Below are positions 12,912 through 19,424 of a stretch of 20,853 nucleotides of DNA, piece after piece. Each line of letters opens with the position of its first letter. The stretch's first letter is position 1. The position numbers and the translations under genes are program-made. The DNA comes from Microbacteriaceae bacterium (GTDB lineage Bacteria > Actinomycetota > Actinomycetes > Actinomycetales > Microbacteriaceae). The notes under the pieces were generated by a model, which was not told the origin of the DNA, did no database searches, and saw only the letters and a program-made list of their open reading frames with translations. The DNA lies in assembly GCA_947454285.1 (NCBI GenBank), contig CANGJO010000008.1, positions 1 to 20,853 on the forward strand, given 5' to 3'.

Positions 12912-15128
12912 TTACTCTTCGTCTGATGCAGCTGCATCACCCTCAACAACCGGAGCTAGTGAAAGCTTTCCGCGGTCGTCGATCTTGGTGATTTCAACCT
13001 GAAGCTTCTGGCCAACCTCAAGAACGTCTTCAACATTCTCAACGCGCTTGCCAGCCATCTTCTTTAGCTCAGAGATGTGTAGCAGACCGTCCTTGCCGGG
13101 AACTAGTGAAACAAAAGCACCAAAGGTAGCTAGCTTCACAACGGTTCCTAGGAAACGCTCGCCAATCTCAGGGACGTGTGGGTTTGCAATTGCGTTAACC
13201 GCAGCCTTAGCAGCTTCTGCTGAAGGACCATCGGTTGCACCAATGTAAACGGTACCGTCGTCTTCGATAGAGATGTCAGCGCCAGTGTCTTCCTGGATCT
13301 GGTTAATCATCTTGCCCTTTGGACCAATAACTTCACCGATCTTGTCAACTGGAATCTTCACTGCGATAACGCGTGGAGCAGTTGGGGCCATATCGTCTGG
13401 CTCAGAAATTGCCTGTGCCATTACGTCAAGAATGGTTAGACGTGCTTCCTTTGCCTGGGTAAGTGCGCCTGCAAGAACTGATGCAGGGATACCGTCAAGC
13501 TTGGTGTCTAGCTGAATCGCGGTGATGAAGTCGCGAGTACCGGCAACCTTGAAGTCCATGTCGCCAAGTGCATCTTCGGCGCCAAGGATATCGGTGATTG
13601 CTGCGTACTGAACCTTGCCATCAACGGTGTCAGAGATCAGTCCCATTGCGATACCAGCAACCGGTGCGCGCAGTGGCACACCAGCGTTTAGTAGTGCAAG
13701 AGTCGAAGCACAAACAGAACCCATAGAGGTTGAACCGTTTGAACCAAGTGCCTCAGATACCTGACGGATTGCGTATGGGAAGTCCTCGCGCTTTGGCAGA
13801 ACTGGAACCAACGCGCGCTCAGCAAGAGCACCGTGACCAATCTCGCGACGCTTTGGAGTGCCCACGCGGCCAACTTCACCAGTTGAGTAAGGCGGGAAGT
13901 TGTAGTTGTGCATGTAGCGCTTTGAAGTCACTGGGCTCAGTGAGTCAATCTGCTGTTCCATCTTCAACATGTTCAAGGTGGTGATTCCAAGAATCTGGGT
14001 CTCACCGCGCTGGAAGATTGCTGAACCGTGAACGCGAGGAATAACTGCAACCTCTGCATCAAGGGTACGAATGTCACGAAGACCACGACCATCGATACGG
14101 ATGTTTTCCTTCAGCACGCGAGTACGCATGATCTTCTTGGTTACTGACTTGTAAGCAGCAGAGAACTGAGCCATCTGCTCTTCTGAAAGAGTTGCTTCTA
14201 GCTTCTCTTTAGTTGCAGCCTTCAGTGCATCGTCTGCATCCTGGCGCTCTACCTTGTCAGCAATCTGGTAAACCTTTGCAAGCTCTGCACCAGCTGAAGA
14301 CTCAACGGCAGCGAAAACTTCATCGGTGTATGGCAAGAAGGTTGGGTAGTCAGCGGTTGGCTTTGCAGCAACTGCAGCTAGATCGGCCTGAGCCTTAACC
14401 AATGCCTTGATAAATGGCTTTGCAGCCTCAAGACCTTCTGATACAACGTCTTCTGAAGGAGCCTTGGCACCTGCAGCGATTAGATCCATTGCGTTTTCAG
14501 ATGCTTCAGCTTCAACCATCATGATTGCAACGTCTTCTGAACCGTTCTCAACGATTACTCGACCAGCAACAACCATGTTGAATACTGCGCGCTCTAGCTG
14601 AGAGTGCTTAGGGAAACCAACCCACTGACCGTCGATAAGTGCAACACGTACACCACCGATAGGACCAGAGAATGGCAGACCAGCAAGCTGGGTTGACATT
14701 GAAGCTGCGTTGATTGCAACTACGTCGTACATTTCGTCAGGCTCAATTGCCCAAACGGTAACTACAACCTGAATTTCGTTACGTAGACCATCAACGAATG
14801 ATGGACGTAGTGGGCGGTCGATCAAACGACAAGCAAGAATTGCCTCTGTTGATGGACGACCCTCGCGACGGAAGAAGCTTCCTGGAATACGTCCAGCTGC
14901 ATACATGCGCTCTTCAACGTCGATGGTTAGTGGGAAGAAGTCGAACTGATCTTTTGGCTGCTTGCTTGCAGTGGTAGCCGAGAACAGCATGGTCTCTTCG
15001 TCGATGTAAACCGCAGCTGCACCCTGTGCCTGCTGAGCTAGTCGACCGGTTTCGAAGCGAATAACACGCTTACCGTACTTACCGTTATCGATAACGGCTT
15101 CTGTTGCTTTGATTTCTGGACCTTCCAT
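12912..15128 (-). CDS. pnp: Polyribonucleotide nucleotidyltransferase (PNPase)
   Basis: A 738-residue phosphorolytic 3'-5' exoribonuclease of mRNA decay; actinobacterial forms are also called GpsI. It has two RNase PH domains separated by an alpha-helical domain, with the catalytic-site stretch GDMDFKVAGTRD near residue 520. A KH domain follows with the IGPKGK loop near residue 602, then an S1 domain from about 650 to 725 (GTVVKLATFGAFVSL, GLLHISEL). The ATG at 15126-15128 is chosen because AGGAGG stands a few bases upstream; a 10-residue longer frame would run over the ribosome-binding site. A 281-base upstream region with stem-loops separates it from rpsO and may hold autoregulatory sites, as known for pnp in other bacteria. 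It likely heads the operon with M16, dapB and the TPR gene. Confidence 0.97.
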   Translation of the reverse strand: MEGPEIKATEAVIDNGKYGKRVIRFETGRLAQQAQGAAAVYIDEETMLFSATTASKQPKDQFDFFPLTIDVEERMYAAGRIPGSFFRREGRPSTEAILACRLIDRPLRPSFVDGLRNEIQVVVTVWAIEPDEMYDVVAINAASMSTQLAGLPFSGPIGGVRVALIDGQWVGFPKHSQLERAVFNMVVAGRVIVENGSEDVAIMMVEAEASENAMDLIAAGAKAPSEDVVSEGLEAAKPFIKALVKAQADLAAVAAKPTADYPTFLPYTDEVFAAVESSAGAELAKVYQIADKVERQDADDALKAATKEKLEATLSEEQMAQFSAAYKSVTKKIMRTRVLKENIRIDGRGLRDIRTLDAEVAVIPRVHGSAIFQRGETQILGITTLNMLKMEQQIDSLSPVTSKRYMHNYNFPPYSTGEVGRVGTPKRREIGHGALAERALVPVLPKREDFPYAIRQVSEALGSNGSTSMGSVCASTLALLNAGVPLRAPVAGIAMGLISDTVDGKVQYAAITDILGAEDALGDMDFKVAGTRDFITAIQLDTKLDGIPASVLAGALTQAKEARLTILDVMAQAISEPDDMAPTAPRVIAVKIPVDKIGEVIGPKGKMINQIQEDTGADISIEDDGTVYIGATDGPSAEAAKAAVNAIANPHVPEIGERFLGTVVKLATFGAFVSLVPGKDGLLHISELKKMAGKRVENVEDVLEVGQKLQVEITKIDDRGKLSLAPVVEGDAAASDEE

Positions 15129-15364
15129 GGTCCCTCCTCTTTTATCCTCATTGCACAAAAATTGTGCGCGAACGAAGACGGCAAGAAATTGCCCGTGATT
15201 TTTTGAGGGATGCCCTGGTCTGCAGTAATAAAACTTGAATCAGACTGAAAATCTGGAATCAAGGCCTACAACCGAAGACCAGCAAACCTGCCGTCTTGGT
15301 ACCTCTCTAGGGTATCAGCCGTGTCTAAAAAGGGCTAGAGCTTGGCTGAACGTCAGGTTAAATG
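15129..15364 (-). promoter_or_regulatory. pnp upstream region with stem-loops
   Basis: No gene is seen here. Reading toward pnp, two hairpins precede the AGGAGG site: an ACGG(G)CAA/TTGCCGT stem with a TTTC loop at 15178-15196 (one bulged base) and GCACAA-TTT-TTGTGC at 15153-15167 (perfect six-base stem). A further imperfect AAGAC/GTCTT stem lies near 15270-15300. A TACCCT box near 15310 fits TANNNT but has no -35. Structured pnp leaders control PNPase in other bacteria; that role here is inference. Confidence 0.4.
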
Positions 15365-15392
15365 AAAAACCCTCGCCTTGGCGAGGGTTTTT
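15365..15392 (-). terminator. Rho-independent terminator after rpsO
   Basis: AAAAACCCTCGCC-TT-GGCGAGGGTTTTT is a perfect 13-base inverted repeat starting 17 bases past the rpsO stop. The GC-rich CCCTCGC/GCGAGGG core is followed by a T run on either strand, so it can work in both directions. It isolates rpsO from pnp. Confidence 0.92.
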
Positions 15393-15409
15393 CGAAGTTT
15401 GAAACGCTA

Positions 15410-15679
15410 TTAGCGGCGCAAGCCCAGACGCTCGATGAGCGCACGGTATCGGTTAATGTCTACGCCCTGTAGGTAGCCAAGTAGGCGACGACGCTGACCA
15501 ACAAGGATCAAAAGACCACGACGTGAGTGGTGGTCGTGCTTGTGTTCCTTTAGGTGCTCGGTTAGGTCCTTGATGCGCTGAGTCAGAACTGCGATCTGAA
15601 CCTCAGGAGAACCAGTGTCGCCTGGCTTGGTTGCATACTCGTTGATAATTGCGGTTTTTACTGCTGCATCTAATGCCAT
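15410..15679 (-). CDS. rpsO: 30S ribosomal protein S15
   Basis: An 89-residue ribosomal protein, the exact usual length of S15, which binds the 16S rRNA central domain early in 30S assembly. Conserved segments are GDTGSPEVQIA at about 20-30, LTEHLKEHKHDHHSRRGLL at about 39-57 and QRRRLLGYLQ at about 62-71. The ATG at 15677-15679 (MALDAA) is preceded by an AAGGGA ribosome-binding sequence; a 12-residue upstream extension is not conserved. A strong terminator follows. A short CAAAAC-N5-GTTTTG hairpin in the leader could take part in S15 autoregulation, which is known in several bacteria, but this is a guess. rpsO next to pnp is conserved widely. Confidence 0.98.
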   Translation of the reverse strand: MALDAAVKTAIINEYATKPGDTGSPEVQIAVLTQRIKDLTEHLKEHKHDHHSRRGLLILVGQRRRLLGYLQGVDINRYRALIERLGLRR

Positions 15680-15712
15680 TTGGTCCCTTTCAAGAACTAA
15701 CTGCGCGGCGCT

Positions 15713-15729
15713 CAAAACGGAATGTTTTG
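15713..15729 (-). promoter_or_regulatory. Small hairpin in the rpsO leader
   Basis: CAAAAC-GGAAT-GTTTTG, a perfect six-base stem with a five-base loop, ends 33 bases before the rpsO start. Possible part of an S15-responsive leader; the stem is A/T-rich and weak, so confidence is low. Confidence 0.25.
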
Positions 15730-15770
15730 GCTCTCTTTATCCGCGGCCGATACACGGCAACCTCACGAGT

Positions 15771-16217
15771 CTACAGGGATTTGCGCTTACTAGGCAACAG
15801 AGTGATTACGAAGGTGAACAGCTGAACCCAGATAAGTAGCAACCACCAGCCCGCAAAGCCGGCATCGCGCATGCGGCGAACGGTGACGGTGACCAGTGGC
15901 AACAGGGTGACCATGCCGAAGAAGTTGCTGATAGGCGTTGAGTCCATGGCGGCAGTTATTGCCTGCTGGAACAGTTGCCAGTCTGGAGTCGCAGAGCTGG
16001 TTTCTAGTGAACTGAAGAGCGCATTGGCAGTATCGGTGGCCTTTTGAGCCAACTCGGGAAACAGGATCTGATCAAGCTGGCCGGTGACCAAGGTGAGCAA
16101 AGTAATAAAGAGGATGAAGAACCAGTATTCGCGTCTGGTGGCCACTCCCCTGAAATTAACGTACTTCTTGAGGGCAATGCCAACTGCGGCCGCAAAGGAA
16201 ATCTTTTCTGAGCTCAT
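15771..16217 (-). CDS. DUF805 family membrane protein
   Basis: A 148-residue membrane protein of the DUF805 family, function unknown. It shows the family's N-terminal KYVNFRGVATRREYWFF segment (about 18-34), where an R-x2-R-x-EYW pattern precedes the first membrane helix, and the C-terminal TVRRMRDAGFAGWWLL segment before the last helix. Three hydrophobic helices are visible: about 31-50, 98-110 and 121-140. A roughly 40-residue polar loop between the first two is Ala/Ser/Thr-rich. The start is ATG at 16215-16217 with TAGACT six bases upstream and no ribosome-binding site, suggesting a leaderless message starting just after the terminator of the neighbouring gene. It separates rpsO from ribF, which are close neighbours in many actinobacteria. 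Confidence 0.85.
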   Translation of the reverse strand: MSSEKISFAAAVGIALKKYVNFRGVATRREYWFFILFITLLTLVTGQLDQILFPELAQKATDTANALFSSLETSSATPDWQLFQQAITAAMDSTPISNFFGMVTLLPLVTVTVRRMRDAGFAGWWLLLIWVQLFTFVITLLPSKRKSL

Positions 16218-16223
16218 GCGTTT

Positions 16224-16229
16224 AGTCTA
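16224..16229 (-). promoter_or_regulatory. Candidate leaderless -10 box for the DUF805 gene
   Basis: TAGACT on the minus strand, six bases before the ATG at 16217 and seven bases after the T run of the preceding terminator. Confidence 0.5.
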
Positions 16230-16235
16230 GGACGC

Positions 16236-16271
16236 AAAAATCCCCAACCGGTAAGGGGAAACCGATTGGGG
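16236..16271 (-). terminator. Rho-independent terminator of the gene at 16296-16838
   Basis: On the minus strand CCCCAATCGGT and ACCGGTTGGGG form an 11-base stem with one G-T pair and an eight-base loop, followed by ATTTTT. It lies 24 bases after the stop codon and ends that transcript before the DUF805 promoter. Confidence 0.88.
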
Positions 16272-16295
16272 ACCTTCTGATGCGCTTATTGAAAG

Positions 16296-16838
16296 TTAGT
16301 CGTTTTCGTATTCGTTTTCGAAACTCTGGTGCTCGCCTTTATCTTCACGCTCGCCACGAGGTGCAAAGTAACCGCCCGCTCCACCATTGCTTCCGCTAGA
16401 CGCATTTGCGCCTGCGGTTGGGGTGGCGCTTGAGGTATTACCAAAACTCTGATTTGGCAGAGCCGGCAAATCTACCTTCACAGAATTTGATTTTGGCTTT
16501 GCCTCTTGAAATGGAACTGAAATTACCGGTGCGTTTGAAGTGCTTGCACTTGAAGCAGCTGGATCGACTGAGGCCTGGGTAAGGATTGGGTCGCCGGTGA
16601 CTGCAGTAGTTGAATCTGGTGCGGCAACTGACTCGTTGGCATTTACATTCGCGTCAGCTGCTGCTCGAGACGAGGTGACCACGTTGCTGGCAATCGCGCT
16701 ACCGCCGAAGATGCCGACCATACCTACTAGGCCAAGGGCCGATAGTTTTGCTAGGCGCTTGGTGCGCTTTGCGCCCTGGCCAAGTTTTTCGGAACGAAGT
16801 GGCTTTTCGTAGATGTAAGGGCTGTCGTTGTTTTCCAT
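16296..16838 (-). CDS. Hypothetical membrane-anchored Ser/Ala-rich protein
   Basis: I do not recognise this 180-residue protein. It has an N-terminal charged cytoplasmic-looking segment (1-31, with KRTKR before the helix), one hydrophobic helix (about 32-51, ending GGSAIAS) and a long low-complexity tail rich in Ala, Ser, Thr, Asn and Pro. Around residues 135-157 the tail becomes Gly/Ser-rich; it ends with a charged stretch rich in Glu and Asp. Basic residues before the helix predict an exported tail, anchored or cleaved after the AIAS site. It looks like a cell-wall or surface linker protein, but no domain is visible. It has its own terminator and a 65-base gap after ribF, so it may be a single unit. 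Low complexity makes homology hard to judge, but the frame is bounded cleanly by neighbouring genes. Confidence 0.7.
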   Translation of the reverse strand: MENNDSPYIYEKPLRSEKLGQGAKRTKRLAKLSALGLVGMVGIFGGSAIASNVVTSSRAAADANVNANESVAAPDSTTAVTGDPILTQASVDPAASSASTSNAPVISVPFQEAKPKSNSVKVDLPALPNQSFGNTSSATPTAGANASSGSNGGAGGYFAPRGEREDKGEHQSFENEYEND

Positions 16839-16903
16839 GTGTTTAGAGTGACACCGGAGTATGGGCGAATAAGCAAAAAGCCCTGAGTGTTACCTGTGAA
16901 AAA

Positions 16904-17833
16904 TTAGACGCCAAGAATGGCGCGAACCTTGTCTAGATCGCGGTTGATCTCTTCAACCAGGTCTTCGACTCCGTTGAATTTTGCGGCCGGGCGAATGAAG
17001 TCAACGAATTCCAAGGTGACCACCTTGTCGTAAAGGTCAACGTCATCGCGATCCAGAATGTGAGATTCAACCAGACGCGGCACGGCTTGGAAGGTTTCGT
17101 TAATGCCTACAGAGTGCGCGGCCGGGTATCGGTGTTCGTCGACTACTAGCCAGCCGGCGTAAACGCCATCGAGCGGCAGGTACCCCTCGCAGTCGCGCGC
17201 CATATTGGCGGTTGGGAAACCAATGCTTCGGCCGATCTTCAAACCGTGTTCGATTATGCCCACGCAAGTGTGCACGTGACCAAGCATCTTTTGAACCTTG
17301 GTAACGTTTCCGGCGTCGAGGGCCTCGCGAATTGCACTGGTTGAAATCTTTTCGCCATCAAGCATTGCGCTGGCGATTACGCGCACCTCAAAACCCAACT
17401 GCTGGCCAAGGTCATGGAGCAAGTGAACATCGCCTGAACCACTCTTGCCAAATCTAAAGTCTTCGCCCACCAAAACAATTTTTGCCTTCAGACCATCAAC
17501 CAAAATTGACTGCACGAATTCTTCCGGACTCAGATTTGAAAGTGCTTCGTCAAATGGCAGGGTTACCAAAACATCAACTTGGTGCTTGGCAATCAAGTCA
17601 CGCTTTTGCTTTAGGCCAATGATTGGCAGCTTTGCCTGCCCCGGCTTCAACAAAGCATCTGGGTGGCGATCAAAAGTGACCACCACAGACTGAATGCTGT
17701 GCTCGGCCGCGGCCTGAGTCAAAGCGGAAATAAGCTTTTGGTGGCCCTGATGGATTCCATCAAATTTTCCAACGGTTACTGCCGAGCCGGTGAATCCCCC
17801 GGTTACCTGATCAAGCGAAATAATTGAATGCAT
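16904..17833 (-). CDS. ribF: Bifunctional riboflavin kinase / FAD synthetase
   Basis: A 309-residue cytoplasmic enzyme that phosphorylates riboflavin to FMN and adenylylates FMN to FAD. The N-terminal nucleotidyltransferase half has the VGKFDGIHQGH motif at residues 21-31 (H28 and H31 being the HxGH pair) and ISTSAIREAL further on. The C-terminal kinase half has GRSIGFPTANM near residues 200-211, and G-V-Y-A-G after it. Length is normal for bacterial RibF. The ATG at 17831-17833 overlaps the stop of the upstream membrane-protein gene (TAATG), so the two are coupled. FAD made here is the cofactor of ThyX, although the two genes are not in one operon. Confidence 0.96.
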   Translation of the reverse strand: MHSIISLDQVTGGFTGSAVTVGKFDGIHQGHQKLISALTQAAAEHSIQSVVVTFDRHPDALLKPGQAKLPIIGLKQKRDLIAKHQVDVLVTLPFDEALSNLSPEEFVQSILVDGLKAKIVLVGEDFRFGKSGSGDVHLLHDLGQQLGFEVRVIASAMLDGEKISTSAIREALDAGNVTKVQKMLGHVHTCVGIIEHGLKIGRSIGFPTANMARDCEGYLPLDGVYAGWLVVDEHRYPAAHSVGINETFQAVPRLVESHILDRDDVDLYDKVVTLEFVDFIRPAAKFNGVEDLVEEINRDLDKVRAILGV

Positions 17834-18222
17834 TAGTTTTTGCGCTGCTTTCTAAGCCAAAGCAATCCAAGAATTGGCAAGACAAACGGAACGTAGCCGT
17901 AGCCCTGCCCAAACTTTGACCACACCGATGGGTGAGCGAAAAGTTCTGGATGGGTGTAGCTCAAGATTCCCACGGTGATCACGCCGATAAGTTCAAAGGC
18001 GATTGCGAAGATTGCCAATTTGTTGAGCGCGCTCTTAGCTAAGGCAATCGTGGCCAAAATGTAGACAATCGCCGCAACGGCTGAAAGTGAATATGCAACT
18101 GGTGCATCTTGAAATTTAGTTGCCAGTTGATAGGTGGCCCTGGCCAAAGAAGAAACCGCAAAAATTGCATAAACAGCAATTAGCAGGCGGCCGATACCTA
18201 AACTCTTTGGCTTTGTTGACAT
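17833..18222 (-). CDS. Conserved four-helix membrane protein upstream of ribF
   Basis: A 129-residue integral membrane protein with four hydrophobic helices: about 10-28, 43-61, 68-87 and 108-122. The N-terminus is basic (STKPKS) and the C-terminus ends RKQRKN, so both ends are predicted to be inside. Conserved-looking features are ARATYQLATKF before helix 2 and WSKFGQGYGYVPFVLPILGL at 101-120. From general knowledge, similar uncharacterised proteins precede ribF in Microbacteriaceae; no function is known. A role in riboflavin uptake is a tempting guess from the overlap with ribF, but nothing in the sequence proves it. The start is ATG at 18220-18222 with TAGGCT seven bases upstream and no ribosome-binding site. 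Confidence 0.8.
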   Translation of the reverse strand: MSTKPKSLGIGRLLIAVYAIFAVSSLARATYQLATKFQDAPVAYSLSAVAAIVYILATIALAKSALNKLAIFAIAFELIGVITVGILSYTHPELFAHPSVWSKFGQGYGYVPFVLPILGLLWLRKQRKN

Positions 18223-18229
18223 GGTCTCA

Positions 18230-18235
18230 AGCCTA
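18230..18235 (-). promoter_or_regulatory. Candidate leaderless -10 box for the membrane protein-ribF operon
   Basis: TAGGCT on the minus strand, seven bases before the ATG at 18222, in a 37-base gap after the lipoprotein gene. Confidence 0.5.
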
Positions 18236-18259
18236 ACAAGTTGAAACTAAGCGCTGTTC

Positions 18260-19336
18260 CTACTGATCCTCAGGCAGTGCGCTTGGAGTTGGTAGCCCCT
18301 TGCGAACAATTGCCAAGGCTGCGTATCGGATTTGCTCTGGAATCTGGTTGTAGTTTGAGCTACCCAAAACACCCTGGCTGTCTAGGCGCAGCAAGAACAA
18401 CGCGTTCGCGCGATTGACTTTAGATTCTTCGCCGCAAATGGTTAACTGCACCGGATAGATGGCCTGGTAAGGAGTTGAAATCTCATCTAGGCCCGCTTGA
18501 GCAACAGGCTGAATGCTTGGGTCAAGCTTTACGTTCAGATTGTTGGCCTTTTTGATTGGCTTTAGCTGAGTTCCGGCCGAGGCGATTCCCTGAGCATCTG
18601 CGATTGCTATCAGCTCCTCGCCGGTGTCTTTGTTGCTGCCAATCAAGATGCCAGCAGAGTAGAGGCTCTGCGCAACAACATCGCTGTGCGACAGAATTGC
18701 GATTTCACCTTCGGCAAGCGGCTTGAACTTCTGGTTCGCCTCACCCGCCTTTACCTTGATTGAACCAAGGTCTTGCTTCAAGTTTTTAAACCAACCGGCA
18801 AGCGCGTCAAGCGCCATTGGGTCTGCAGTGGCACGAACCTTGATTGCAAGATCCGGAAACTCCATACCCTGGTTGTCTTCAGAAATCTTTGGGTCGTTCC
18901 AGTTGGTGATTTGCCCAGAAAGAATTGCGTTGGCAGTTGCCGGGCTAAGAGTTAGATTGCTGGCATCAGTGATCTGGAAAGCAATGTCGGCTGCCTCAAT
19001 TGCGTAAGGCACCGATAACAATGGCTGGCATGTTTTTGGCAGCGCATAATTGGTGATCACGATGTTGGCATCGGCTTGAGTCTTTGCAATTGATTGCCCC
19101 ATCACCGGAAGTGGATCGACGCAGGCATTAGAGAGTGCGTCATTTAGGTCTGGAACTATCGGCAGCAGTCCAGCCGGGTAACTGATTGAAGATGTACCTT
19201 CAACGCAGGTGTAGTTCTGCTCAAGAACTTGAGCAGCTACCTCTGGTGGCATTGGTGGGTCACAGGCGGTTAACGTAAAAGAAAGTGCAACAAGAGTTGC
19301 ACCTGCGATTAGCTTTGAACTGACTTTCTGTTTCAT
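18260..19336 (-). CDS. PstS-like lipoprotein with altered phosphate-binding loops
   Basis: A 358-residue lipoprotein: signal peptide with lipobox LTAC at residues 22-25, so C25 would be lipidated. The mature part resembles PstS: LSPATANAILSGQITNWNDP (130-149) matches the helix and W-N motif of PstS. The C-terminal YPVQLTICG...ALAIVRKGLPTP lines up with the end of the neighbouring PstS. The phosphate-binding loops are not kept: where PstS has RTSGSGT this protein has RATADPM (168-174), and the ASD loop reads ITN (95-96 region). No GxGSSF loop is found after C25. Five cysteines (25, 44, 72, 103, 301) suggest two disulfides after export. The start is ATG at 19334-19336 with an AGGGA site; a longer frame overlapping pstS is less likely. 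It lies 88 bases downstream of pstS. Confidence 0.75.
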   Translation of the reverse strand: MKQKVSSKLIAGATLVALSFTLTACDPPMPPEVAAQVLEQNYTCVEGTSSISYPAGLLPIVPDLNDALSNACVDPLPVMGQSIAKTQADANIVITNYALPKTCQPLLSVPYAIEAADIAFQITDASNLTLSPATANAILSGQITNWNDPKISEDNQGMEFPDLAIKVRATADPMALDALAGWFKNLKQDLGSIKVKAGEANQKFKPLAEGEIAILSHSDVVAQSLYSAGILIGSNKDTGEELIAIADAQGIASAGTQLKPIKKANNLNVKLDPSIQPVAQAGLDEISTPYQAIYPVQLTICGEESKVNRANALFLLRLDSQGVLGSSNYNQIPEQIRYAALAIVRKGLPTPSALPEDQ

Positions 19337-19370
19337 CGCGTTCCCTATCTGTGACTTATTTTTACTGCCA

Positions 19371-19404
19371 ATGGCGCGACCGAGGTTTCCCACGGCCGCG
19401 CCAT
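19371..19404 (-). other. Stem-loop between pstS and the PstS-like lipoprotein gene
   Basis: ATGGCGCG and CGCGCCAT form a perfect eight-base stem that extends by three pairs after one mismatch, with a ten-base loop. No U-tract follows on the minus strand, so it is more likely an mRNA-stabilising or partial-readthrough element separating pstS from the next gene than a terminator. Confidence 0.55.
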
Positions 19405-19424
19405 CAGTTGAGTACTTGGAGCTA

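Noticed and set aside
15129..15158. A 10-codon N-terminal extension of PNPase
   Set aside because: It would translate through the AGGAGG ribosome-binding site that serves the ATG at 15128.
15680..15715. A 12-codon extension of rpsO
   Set aside because: S15 is 89 residues with an N-terminus like MALDAA; the extension would cover the AAGGGA ribosome-binding site.
19371..19404. The stem-loop after pstS as a Rho-independent terminator
   Set aside because: No U-tract follows on the minus strand; the bases after the stem are A-rich instead.
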